DNA of 64,000 nt, taken from positions 1,255,673 to 1,319,672 of the forward strand of contig NZ_CP067393.1 of NCBI RefSeq assembly GCF_016653615.1, read 5' to 3'. A program made the position numbers and the translations under genes. Of the stretch, positions 8,422-15,915 are shown piece by piece. The DNA comes from Entomomonas asaccharolytica (GTDB taxonomy: Bacteria; Pseudomonadota; Gammaproteobacteria; Pseudomonadales; Pseudomonadaceae). Numbering within the stretch: position 1 is the first letter of the stretch; every line of letters begins with the position of its first letter. The notes under the pieces were generated by a model. It was not told where the DNA came from. It ran no database searches and was given only the letters and a program-made list of their open reading frames with translations.

Positions 8422-9266
8422 TATTGGGCTCCCAATTTAGCGCGTAACATTTCTGTAGTAGGCCATTCTTTACCTGTTTCATGGAGTACACATAACAGCA
8501 TTAATACATAAACTGCACTGGATAACCGATTTAAACCTTGCATAAGGTCAGGTCTTGAAACCACTAAATCACGATCAATAAAAATGGAAGCCGCAGAGGT
8601 TTCAGTTTCACGAATCTCAGTACGTAACAAGTTCAATAAACAAGCATTACGACCATGTTCTACTGCGGGCACAATATGATCGTGTCCGATGTATTTAAGT
8701 GGTTGATGAGAAAGTTTATGGATGGCTTTTTCATCTAACCCAGCAATCATAAAATCAGTTAATGTTTCATTTAATACATCCGCTCGCATAATATTACCTA
8801 ACACGGAGCGAATATCTGCTAACCAAATTTGTGGTTCAGCAGTTACTTCAATTTGCAACCAAACAGCCATAGCAATACAGCTGTCTAATTTAGCTCTAAA
8901 AGCTAAACGAGGATCAGATTTAGACACTAAAGTGTGCGCATTTAAGTGTGTCAGCGTGTCTGGTTTTTTGGCAACAGCTTGATGGCAAAGCTGACATTCA
9001 GCAGCAACATGCCCCTGTTGACTGGTTAAACCATGTACCTGTTTCAATTTAGGTTGATAAGTACTGTCGTTATTGGTTGGTCTGTCTTCTATTGATTCAA
9101 CAAATAACCGTCCTTGTTCATCATGAAATTTCACTACTAAATGATGATCAGTAATCAAACCACGAGCAGCAGGCGTTAGTTTGCAATCAGCAGGTAAGCG
9201 AATTTCAGTACCATCGCTTAGGCTGTAGTTTGCTCTTAGCCAGTCTTCTGTTATAAAGTTACTCAT
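8421..9266 (-). CDS. eutT: corrinoid adenosyltransferase EutT
   Basis: EutT transfers adenosine from ATP to cob(I)alamin, making the coenzyme needed by EutBC. I start it at the ATG at 9264-9266 (281 residues, MSNFITEDWLRANYSL...), which has GGAG 8 nt upstream and aligns with E. coli EutT; a frame extends to 9302 without support. The Salmonella enzyme has a metal-binding HX11CCX2C motif. Here the equivalent is H78-X11-E90-C91-X2-C94, so the first of the paired cysteines is glutamate. The conserved KSDPRLAFRAKLDS and NLLRTEIRETE stretches are present. Confidence 0.92.
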   Translation of the reverse strand: MSNFITEDWLRANYSLSDGTEIRLPADCKLTPAARGLITDHHLVVKFHDEQGRLFVESIEDRPTNNDSTYQPKLKQVHGLTSQQGHVAAECQLCHQAVAKKPDTLTHLNAHTLVSKSDPRLAFRAKLDSCIAMAVWLQIEVTAEPQIWLADIRSVLGNIMRADVLNETLTDFMIAGLDEKAIHKLSHQPLKYIGHDHIVPAVEHGRNACLLNLLRTEIRETETSAASIFIDRDLVVSRPDLMQGLNRLSSAVYVLMLLCVLHETGKEWPTTEMLRAKLGAQ

Positions 9267-9286
9267 GATTATTCTCCATGACGCAA

Positions 9287-9985
9287 CTATTGGTCTTGCC
9301 AATTAGCAGGCCATGAAACATACACAAAACGAACTTTAGTAGGTGTACCAAATTGAATAGAAGAACCTTTAGGAATAAAGATTAAATCTCCCGCTTTGGC
9401 TACTTTAACTTCATTGTTGTGACAAATATGTAACTCACCTTCCAGTACAATATTTATTTCATCGTAGTTTAGAGTCCATGGGAAAAAAGCATTTTCCCAA
9501 GCCATATAACCAGCAGCCATATTACTGTTATCAGCAGCACCGATCATATCAGCAATACCTACTTGTTTTTCTATGCCTGCACCTTCAAAGATTTCTAATT
9601 TAGCCATATTGCCTTTTACTAACTTAACAGCTGAAGGTTTTTGGTTAGCAGTTTTAGGGGCAGCAGTATGTTTGTTTTCTTGTACAGCTTTACAAACTAA
9701 TTGATCTATTAGTGCATCGCTAATCATGGCACCTTTAGGTAATTGTTCAATAATGGCTTGTCTAATAACTTTAAGTTCTGTTTCACTTAATGAAGAAGAG
9801 CATTTTTGTGCATTAGGTTTAGCTGCTGGAGGGCTATTTTTGTCTACTATGCGGATACCTAATTGTTCTGCCACCTCTTTTGCTTCAGGCGTGATAATGC
9901 AATTCGTTAAGCTAACCTCAATTTCAGATTGCCCTTTAGCTTTAATCTCGCGGATATTGTCAGCTGTAATTAATTGTTTACTCAT
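9287..9985 (-). CDS. eutQ: EutQ, cupin-type Eut accessory protein (acetate kinase activity reported in family)
   Basis: The 232-residue protein has a variable N-terminal half and a C-terminal cupin domain (about residues 120-232) with the stretch ENAFFPWTLNYDEINIVLEGEL split across the barrel, then GDLIFIPKGSSIQFGTPTKVRF. It matches EutQ, reported in Salmonella to have acetate kinase activity and needed for compartment formation. An N-terminal region reading AKEVAEQLGIRIVDKN resembles the short targeting or partner-binding segment of the family. Its ATG overlaps the eutP stop by 4 nt. Confidence 0.92.
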   Translation of the reverse strand: MSKQLITADNIREIKAKGQSEIEVSLTNCIITPEAKEVAEQLGIRIVDKNSPPAAKPNAQKCSSSLSETELKVIRQAIIEQLPKGAMISDALIDQLVCKAVQENKHTAAPKTANQKPSAVKLVKGNMAKLEIFEGAGIEKQVGIADMIGAADNSNMAAGYMAWENAFFPWTLNYDEINIVLEGELHICHNNEVKVAKAGDLIFIPKGSSIQFGTPTKVRFVYVSWPANWQDQ

Positions 9986-10449
9986 TGCGCTTTCCTCTTA
10001 GATGGCACATCCTGCTCAAGAAATGTTGCTAAAGCTTGAACACTAGTTGGATCTTGTGTGCAGATTTCAAAAATAGGTTCTTTTAAGCCATGCTCTAACA
10101 GCATTTGTTTTATTGCAGGAACATCAACATTAGGTAGATCTATTTTGGTAATAACAGTAATAAGACGTTTGTTTTGATAAACTTCAAGTAGTCCTGTGGG
10201 CATACGACAAATAGGATCGTCTGCAGCGTGGACATAAATAATGGTTTCTGCTTCAGTAGTAGTGCTAATTAGCGCACGGTATAGGCGAGGGTGGTTAAAA
10301 AACTCACCTGGAGTATCCACGCCACCTTGTTGATCAAAAGCTATAGCTTGAGTTTTAACCGCTAAGCTATAGTCGTCATTGAGTGCATTAAACAAAGATG
10401 TTTTACCTGCACCAACGGGACCAACTAACACGTAGCGCTGTTGTAACAT
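9982..10449 (-). CDS. eutP: EutP, P-loop GTPase-like Eut protein
   Basis: This 155-residue protein carries a Walker A motif, GPVGAGKTSLF, at residues 9-19, a G3-like DTPGEF motif, and TKIDLP as the G4 NKxD equivalent. These are the features of EutP, a small GTPase-fold protein for which acetate kinase activity has been reported in Salmonella. It would convert acetyl phosphate to acetate and ATP in parallel with EutQ. It lies 2 nt after eutS and overlaps eutQ. Confidence 0.93.
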   Translation of the reverse strand: MLQQRYVLVGPVGAGKTSLFNALNDDYSLAVKTQAIAFDQQGGVDTPGEFFNHPRLYRALISTTTEAETIIYVHAADDPICRMPTGLLEVYQNKRLITVITKIDLPNVDVPAIKQMLLEHGLKEPIFEICTQDPTSVQALATFLEQDVPSKRKAQ

Positions 10450-10451
10450 GG

Positions 10452-10799
10452 TTAGCTCCTAGTTACTGTACAGACAGCATAACCCAAAGCTGTGCCTAGG
10501 TTACGTATTGTGTGATTGAGTGCTTCTTCAACAGCACCCACTGAACCATAAATTACTAAGGCGCCACTAAAGCGATCAAGAAAACCTATTTCCACATTGG
10601 CAGCTTTGGTTGCAAAGTCACCTGCAATCATAGCGGTTTCACTAGGGGTTAATGTCATAATGCCAATGGCTTCAGCATCAGGTACGCCAATTTTCTGTGC
10701 TAAATCTTTTCCAGGATGAGCAATAAGATGCGCCAATGTGACTTGTTTACCAGGCACAAATTCTTGGATAATTCTCGTTTGGGTCTTCTCAATATCCAT
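10452..10799 (-). CDS. eutS: microcompartment shell protein EutS
   Basis: EutS is a single BMC-domain shell protein with a bent hexamer and is the first gene of the long eut operon. The sequence runs [20 protein letters not shown] and later contains [17 protein letters not shown] and [20 protein letters not shown], all characteristic. Two ATG codons are adjacent (10800-10802 and 10797-10799). I choose the second, which is 5 nt from AGGAGG, while the first is only 2 nt away. Confidence 0.95.
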   Translation of the reverse strand: MDIEKTQTRIIQEFVPGKQVTLAHLIAHPGKDLAQKIGVPDAEAIGIMTLTPSETAMIAGDFATKAANVEIGFLDRFSGALVIYGSVGAVEEALNHTIRNLGTALGYAVCTVTRS

Positions 10800-10835
10800 C
10801 ATTACCTCCTAAGATGTAATGAGCTTAACAAGTAA

Positions 10836-10850
10836 ATTCGCACAGCGAAT
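10836..10850. promoter_or_regulatory. 15-bp dyad upstream of eutS
   Basis: ATTCGC and GCGAAT flank a 3-nt centre (ACA), giving a perfect 6-bp inverted repeat 37-51 nt upstream of the eutS start. It is one of the few GC-containing patches in a very AT-rich region. It could be an operator or a small leader hairpin. Confidence 0.4.
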
Positions 10851-10882
10851 ATCAAAAATTGGCAATTAATTTATAAAATTGT

Positions 10883-10924
10883 GCTAAGTCATTTTTATTG
10901 TGTATTAAGTTATTTTTGTTGTGT
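10883..10924. repeat. tandem 21-bp direct repeats, candidate AraC-type (EutR) activator sites
   Basis: The two copies, 10883-10903 and 10904-10924, match at 17 of 21 positions and abut exactly, so equivalent bases are 21 bp (two helical turns) apart. AraC-family activators typically bind tandem direct repeats with this spacing. Both copies end in TGTGT and contain a T5 run. The location, about 85-125 bp upstream of eutS, fits an activator site. Assignment to EutR is inference. Confidence 0.5.
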
Positions 10925-11113
10925 GTCTAGCATGCTCTAAAGTACTTTTTATTAATATTAGCCAATTGTCTTATTTATAGAAAAAATAGGTTTTATCCCT
11001 TTTCTATAAGTTTCAATATAGAGCAAAATTGTGTATTTAGCCACACTATTTGACGAGGTTTTATTTAAGTGATTGAAAGAATAATAATTAGTATTTTGTA
11101 CAAGTATTAGCTA

Positions 11114-11139
11114 AGGCTAGTATTAAATAACACTAGCCT
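11114..11139 (-). terminator. possible stem-loop terminator after the tautomerase gene
   Basis: AGGCTAGT (11114-11121) pairs perfectly with ACTAGCCT (11132-11139) around a 10-nt loop, 15 nt beyond the tautomerase stop. The minus strand continues TAGCTAATAC, so there is no good U-tract. It may be a weak terminator or an mRNA 3'-end stabiliser separating this unit from the eut promoter. Confidence 0.4.
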
Positions 11140-11153
11140 AAATAGCCAACAAA

Positions 11154-11363
11154 TTAGTTTTGTTTGGCTCGGCGTACAGTAATACTTTCTCCACCAATTC
11201 CCCAATTATCTTGGTTAATTTCATCAATAACAACTACAGTGGTAGCAGGATTTTTATTAAGTACAGTGGCTAGTAACTCTGTGACCCCTTTAATTAGTTC
11301 AGCTTTTTGTTCTTTGCTAGGGGCTTCATTACCGCCTGTTACTTTGATATTAACGTATGGCAT
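11154..11363 (-). CDS. 4-oxalocrotonate tautomerase family protein
   Basis: The 69-residue protein begins MPYVNIKVTGG. After methionine removal it would expose the catalytic Pro-1 of the tautomerase superfamily, whose small members are 60-75 residues. AAGGAG lies 7 nt before the ATG. It overlaps the preceding MFS gene by 14 nt, so the two are co-transcribed. Substrate is unknown: small tautomerases handle 2-hydroxymuconate-type or other enol acids, and no catechol meta-cleavage genes are nearby. The C-terminal IGGESITVRRAKQN is family-like. Confidence 0.85.
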   Translation of the reverse strand: MPYVNIKVTGGNEAPSKEQKAELIKGVTELLATVLNKNPATTVVVIDEINQDNWGIGGESITVRRAKQN

Positions 11364-12552
11364 GTTGTTTCTCCTTCGATAGTTGAATGTAGATACTTCT
11401 TATATATTTAAAAATAAGCAAAATAGCAGCAATAAATAAACTTATTGCTGATAATATAAAGGCCAACTCAAAACCCTGATTATGGGAAATTAATCCTGTA
11501 ATAAAAGGCCCTATAATCTGCCCAATGCCATAAACACCTGTTAATAGCGCAATAGTGTAGGCGCTGGGCTTGCCACTTAAAGCAATACCGTATTGCAGAG
11601 CAAGTACAGTAATACCCATAAAAGTGCCACCTAATAGCAATGCGCCTAACAAGATAATAGCAGGCGAATGCGTAATAATAGGTAAAACTACACCAATGGC
11701 TTGCAACAAAAAAGCGAGTATTAACATAGGTTGATAACCTTTTTTTGCTGCGTAACGCCAAAGTGGGGCACTTAATGCAGCAGCAATGCCTGTTATTATC
11801 CACGCTGTACTCGCTAGGGTGGCTGATTGAGTGGTAGTTTTTACCAATGATACTAGAAATGTAGTACCAATAATGTAGCCAAAGCCCTCTAAAAAATAGA
11901 TAAATAGCAATAAATAATAACCACTTTGTACTTTTTGTGGCACAGTTGTGGTTGAACTGTTGTTAAAGTTTAGTGAAAAGTTTTTAGCAGGGCGTAAATA
12001 GGTTAATGCTACTAGCATTAAAGGGATACACAGCAATGCAGTAGCTATCCATGCACCATTAACGCCTATGCTATGCACTAAAGGCTGACTACTTAGTCCA
12101 CTTAATGCAATACCTACACCCACACCACTATAAAGGATACCTGCTAGTATAGGTTTATTAATAGTTGCTAAGGTATCTAATACAATCGCAGAACATAAAA
12201 CAAAACAAGCCCCCGAAGCAATGCCTGCTATAAAGCGTATAATATTCCATAGGTAAACTTGTTCTGCGAGTCCCATAGCTAAAGTGGTTAAAAAGCTGAG
12301 GCATAGGAAAAAGCTCAGGAATAGATAACGGCGTAATCCAGCTTTTTCCTTAAACATAGCCAGTACCCCAAGTAAATAACCTGTATAGTTCCAAGCAGCA
12401 ATTGTTCCTACTGCTTTTTCATTTAACTGATAACTATGCATCATATAAGGTAATAGAGCAGTATAAGCGAAACGTCCAATGCCCATTACTATAATAAGTA
12501 CACAAAACCCACCCAGCGTTTGCAGTAAGCCATTTTTATATAATGGGTTCAC
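11350..12552 (-). CDS. MFS transporter, YbfB/YjiJ type
   Basis: This 400-residue protein has about 12 hydrophobic segments. Its first segment contains the signature GIGRFAYTALLPYMM (residues 24-38), characteristic of the YbfB/YjiJ subfamily of major facilitator proteins. Substrates of this subfamily are not well established. It is divergent from a LysR-type regulator across a 128-nt spacer, a common arrangement in which the regulator controls the transporter, and it overlaps the tautomerase gene. A short hydrophilic centre separates the two six-helix halves. Confidence 0.85.
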   Translation of the reverse strand: MNPLYKNGLLQTLGGFCVLIIVMGIGRFAYTALLPYMMHSYQLNEKAVGTIAAWNYTGYLLGVLAMFKEKAGLRRYLFLSFFLCLSFLTTLAMGLAEQVYLWNIIRFIAGIASGACFVLCSAIVLDTLATINKPILAGILYSGVGVGIALSGLSSQPLVHSIGVNGAWIATALLCIPLMLVALTYLRPAKNFSLNFNNSSTTTVPQKVQSGYYLLLFIYFLEGFGYIIGTTFLVSLVKTTTQSATLASTAWIITGIAAALSAPLWRYAAKKGYQPMLILAFLLQAIGVVLPIITHSPAIILLGALLLGGTFMGITVLALQYGIALSGKPSAYTIALLTGVYGIGQIIGPFITGLISHNQGFELAFILSAISLFIAAILLIFKYIRSIYIQLSKEKQHAIR

Positions 12553-12680
12553 GATGAAATCCTATACAGAAATTATTTTTAAAAGCTTATTAATTGTTTT
12601 ATAGGCTCATTCTAGTTAAAATAATATTTCAAGTAAATTGAATAAAATTGAAGTTTATATTCAATTTTGGAGAATATAAA

Positions 12681-13535
12681 GTGGAATTATCTGATTTAAA
12701 AACATTAATAGCGGTTGTTGAGCAGGGTGGAATAACACGAGCTGCAAAATATCTCAATAGAGTACCCTCAAGTATCACAACCAGAATAATGCAACTAGAG
12801 GATAATCTTGGGGTACAGTTGTTTATTCGAGAAGGTAAGCGGCTATTAACTACGGATAAAGGACAGTTATTGTATAACTATGCTAAACAAATTATTGAAT
12901 TAGCAATGGAAGCAGAACTACAAATAAAAAGCTCACTACCTAAAGGTAAACTACGTATTGGTGCTATGGAAAGTACAGCAGCGGCGAGGCTACCTAACTT
13001 ATTAGCAAAATTACATTTACAGTATCCACAAATAGAGTTAGAACTTACAACAGGTACTAGTCATTCATTGTATCAAGGATTACTAGCTAATCAGTTAGAT
13101 GCAGTATTTATTGCAGATACACCAAAAGATAATCGATTGGATAAACAAGGAGTTTTTAAGGAACAACTGGTCATTGTTGCACCTAAAGATCATGCTGCTA
13201 TTAATACGCCACAAGATATTCACAAAAAAACGTTATTAGTATTTAAAGATGGTTGCTCTTATCGTGATAGGTTAGTTACGTGGTTTGTAGAGCACGATGT
13301 AAAACCTGAACGTATCGCAGAATTATCTTCTTATCATGCTATTTTAGGTGGTGTATCTGCAGGAATGGGAATTGGTATTGTTCCTGAAGCTGTGCTTAAA
13401 TTATTTCCAGATAAACAAACCTTAAGTGTTCATCAATTATCTAAATCTATTGGCAGTGCAATAACAGATTTAGTGTGGAGAAAAGGCATGTTATCCGCTA
13501 ATATTTCAGCATTGCAATCATGTTTAACCTATTAA
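12681..13535 (+). CDS. LysR-type transcriptional regulator
   Basis: The protein has an N-terminal winged HTH (about residues 1-60, with LKTLIAVVEQGGITRAAKYLNR and VPSSITTRIMQLEDNLGVQLF) and a LysR substrate-binding domain. I choose the GTG at 12681 (284 residues, MELSDLKTLI...), which has GGAG 8 nt upstream; the longer frame from TTG at 12648 lacks a site. It is divergent from the YbfB-type transporter gene, and the 128-nt spacer between them (12553-12680) probably holds both promoters and the operator, although I see no strong dyad. Its inducer is unknown. Confidence 0.88.
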   Translation: MELSDLKTLIAVVEQGGITRAAKYLNRVPSSITTRIMQLEDNLGVQLFIREGKRLLTTDKGQLLYNYAKQIIELAMEAELQIKSSLPKGKLRIGAMESTAAARLPNLLAKLHLQYPQIELELTTGTSHSLYQGLLANQLDAVFIADTPKDNRLDKQGVFKEQLVIVAPKDHAAINTPQDIHKKTLLVFKDGCSYRDRLVTWFVEHDVKPERIAELSSYHAILGGVSAGMGIGIVPEAVLKLFPDKQTLSVHQLSKSIGSAITDLVWRKGMLSANISALQSCLTY

Positions 13536-13668
13536 TTTATAATTGAGCTTAATTGAAAAATGAGAGAAATGATTAGCAAAATAATAATGCTATCTTTGTT
13601 TTGTTAACTTGATTAGCATGGTGGTTGAGTAGCCTTGCCAATAAAAATAATGTAATAGGAGTTACTTT

Positions 13669-14349
13669 GTGAAGTCTACTGAAGCTTTAATAGTTATTCA
13701 TGCAGAAACAGATTCAATAGGTAATTTAGCAGATATATTACCTGAGTTAGGTATTACTTATAAGGTGGTAACTGTTACTGATAATTTACCAGAACCTGAT
13801 GAGCTACAGTTACTCATTTTATTGGGTAGTCCTGCGTCCGCTTACGATCATCGCTTAGCTTGGATTCCTAAAGAATTAAATTGGCTTAAGCAGGTACAAC
13901 AGAAGAATATTCCGACTTTAGGAATTTGTTTTGGTGCACAAATATTAACCCGCGCATTAGATGGTCAGGTTTTTAAAAATAGTCAACCAGAGTTAGGTTG
14001 GACTGATATCAATAGTGTGAATGATAGTTGGCAACATACAGGCCCTTGGTTTAATTTTCATTATGATGCATTCACTGCCCCTAAAAGTGCTATATTATTG
14101 GCGGAAAATGATATAGCACAGCAGGCCTATAGTTATGGAAAGGCTTTAGCTGTACAGTTTCACCCTGAAATGTGTACTACAATGTTCGATTGTTGGATGA
14201 AAGAATGGCAAAGTAGTGAAGGGGGTAGAAAGTTTTTAGTGAAATTGGCTGATTTGCCAGAACAATGGCGTCAAGAAACTGCTGCTAGAGAAATAACCAA
14301 TCGTCAAAACTTCAAACAATTATTAATAACGTTTTTAAAGAATATTTAA
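13669..14349 (+). CDS. class I glutamine amidotransferase-like protein
   Basis: The 226-residue protein has the triad regions of a class I GATase: nucleophile Cys in TLGICFGAQ (about residue 87), and His and Glu in VQFHPEM (about residue 163). It starts at GTG 13669 with GGAG 7 nt upstream. Proteins of this type are often annotated as GMP synthase-like amidotransferases, but there is no synthetase domain here. It is 18 nt from an aldehyde dehydrogenase of the PuuC type, so a role in gamma-glutamyl intermediate hydrolysis or polyamine metabolism is possible. It is not the PuuD family by obvious motif. Confidence 0.8.
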   Translation: MKSTEALIVIHAETDSIGNLADILPELGITYKVVTVTDNLPEPDELQLLILLGSPASAYDHRLAWIPKELNWLKQVQQKNIPTLGICFGAQILTRALDGQVFKNSQPELGWTDINSVNDSWQHTGPWFNFHYDAFTAPKSAILLAENDIAQQAYSYGKALAVQFHPEMCTTMFDCWMKEWQSSEGGRKFLVKLADLPEQWRQETAAREITNRQNFKQLLITFLKNI

Positions 14350-14367
14350 CTAACAAGAGACTCAAAA

Positions 14368-15861
14368 ATGACAAAATTAACAGTAAATGATTGGCAAGAC
14401 CGTGCTAAAAATTTAATCATAGAAGGTAGAGCTTTTATAAATGGCGAGTATATGGCTGCAGAAAGTGGTCAAACTTTTGAGTGTATTAGCCCAATAGATG
14501 GCATTAAATTAGCAGATGTTGCCAGTTGTGATATTACAGATGCCAATAAAGCTGTTACTAATGCCAGAGAAACCTTTGAATCTGGTGTTTGGTCGCAACT
14601 ACCTCCAACCAAAAGGCAGGCTATTTTAATTCGTTTTGCTGATCTAATAAAAGCTAATAAAGAAGAATTGGCATTATTAGAAACCTTAGATATGGGAAAA
14701 CCTATTAGTGATTCTTTAGCTATAGATATTCCTGGCTCTGCTAAGTCAATTCGATGGATGGCAGAAGCAATTGATAAAGTGTACGGAGAAGTCGCTGCTA
14801 CGCCAGAAGATCAACTTGGGTTAGTGACCAGAGAACCAGTTGGCGTTGTGGCAGCTATTGTACCTTGGAACTTCCCGATGATGATGGCCTGTTGGAAACT
14901 AGGGCCTGCATTGGCTACTGGTAATTCGGTTATTTTAAAGCCTTCTGAAAAGTCACCATTAACCGCTATTCGTGTAGCACAATTAGCTATTGAAGCAGGT
15001 ATTCCTAAAGGTGTGTTTAATGTGTTACCTGGTTATGGTCACACGGTAGGTAAAGCGTTAGCCTTACATATGGATGTGGATACGTTAGTATTTACAGGCT
15101 CTACCAAAACCGCTAAACAGCTAATGATTTATGCGGGCGAATCTAATATGAAACGTGTTTGGTTAGAGGCGGGAGGTAAGAGTCCACATATCATATTTGC
15201 CGATGCACCTGATTTAAAAGAAGCGGCACAAGCTGCTGCTACAGCCATTGCTTTTAATCAGGGAGAGGTATGTACAGCAGGCTCTCGATTATTGATAGAG
15301 CGCTCTATTAAAGATCAGTTTATGCCATTATTGTTAAAGGCTATTAAGTCATGGCGACCAGGTAATCCATTAGACCCTGCCACTAATATAGGGGCATTAG
15401 CAGATGCTACCCAAATGAAAACAGTTATGTCCTATATAGAAGCAGGTAAGAAAGAAGGGGCTAAATTGCTATTAGGTGGACAACGTATTGCTGAGGAAAC
15501 AGGTGGCATGTACGTAGAACCGACTATTTTTGATAATGTTAGCAATGAAATGAAAATTGCTAAAGAAGAGATTTTTGGGCCAGTACTCTCTATTATTACA
15601 TTTGATACTGTTGAAGAAGCTGTGAAAATTGCTAATGATACTCAATATGGCTTAGCAGCGGCATTGTGGACAGCTAACTTATCTAAAGCTCACCGCGTAG
15701 CACGTGCATTGAGAGCAGGTAGTGTATGGGTAAACCAATATGATGGTGGTGATATGACAGCGCCTTTTGGTGGCTATAAACAATCAGGTAAGGGACGTGA
15801 TAAATCACTGCATGCTTTTGATAAATACACTGAAGTAAAAGCTACATGGATTAAACTATAA
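14368..15861 (+). CDS. aldehyde dehydrogenase, PuuC/gamma-glutamyl-aminobutyraldehyde type
   Basis: The 497-residue NAD(P)+-dependent aldehyde dehydrogenase contains VPWNFPMMM, the nucleotide motif FTGSTKTAK, the general base in WLEAGGKSP and the catalytic cysteine in FNQGEVCTAGSR (near residue 300). The sequence is closest in character to PuuC/KauB enzymes that oxidise gamma-glutamyl-gamma-aminobutyraldehyde and related aminoaldehydes. It probably forms a two-gene unit with the amidotransferase. A strong bidirectional terminator follows 18 nt after the stop. The exact aldehyde cannot be deduced. Confidence 0.87.
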   Translation: MTKLTVNDWQDRAKNLIIEGRAFINGEYMAAESGQTFECISPIDGIKLADVASCDITDANKAVTNARETFESGVWSQLPPTKRQAILIRFADLIKANKEELALLETLDMGKPISDSLAIDIPGSAKSIRWMAEAIDKVYGEVAATPEDQLGLVTREPVGVVAAIVPWNFPMMMACWKLGPALATGNSVILKPSEKSPLTAIRVAQLAIEAGIPKGVFNVLPGYGHTVGKALALHMDVDTLVFTGSTKTAKQLMIYAGESNMKRVWLEAGGKSPHIIFADAPDLKEAAQAAATAIAFNQGEVCTAGSRLLIERSIKDQFMPLLLKAIKSWRPGNPLDPATNIGALADATQMKTVMSYIEAGKKEGAKLLLGGQRIAEETGGMYVEPTIFDNVSNEMKIAKEEIFGPVLSIITFDTVEEAVKIANDTQYGLAAALWTANLSKAHRVARALRAGSVWVNQYDGGDMTAPFGGYKQSGKGRDKSLHAFDKYTEVKATWIKL

Positions 15862-15879
15862 ATTTTTAATGGTAATAAA

Positions 15880-15907
15880 AAAAGCTCTACTAAAAAGTAG
15901 AGCTTTT
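15880..15907. terminator. bidirectional Rho-independent terminator
   Basis: A 12-bp stem (15880-15891 with 15896-15907) closes an AAAA loop and has A-rich and T-rich flanks on both sides. It separates the plus-strand aldehyde dehydrogenase gene from the minus-strand CoA transferase gene. Confidence 0.9.
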
Positions 15908-15915
15908 ATTTTAAA

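Larger units (their letters stand above)
10800..11113 (-). promoter_or_regulatory. upstream regulatory region of the eut operon
   Basis: This AT-rich intergenic DNA precedes eutS, and no protein-coding frame is evident. It carries tandem 21-bp direct repeats (10883-10924) and a dyad (10836-10850). Between the repeats and eutS the minus strand reads TTTTATAAATTAATT, a possible -10 region near 10861-10880, but I cannot fix a unique promoter. EutR, an AraC-family activator responding to ethanolamine plus adenosylcobalamin, would be the expected regulator; its gene is not in the window. Confidence 0.5.
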
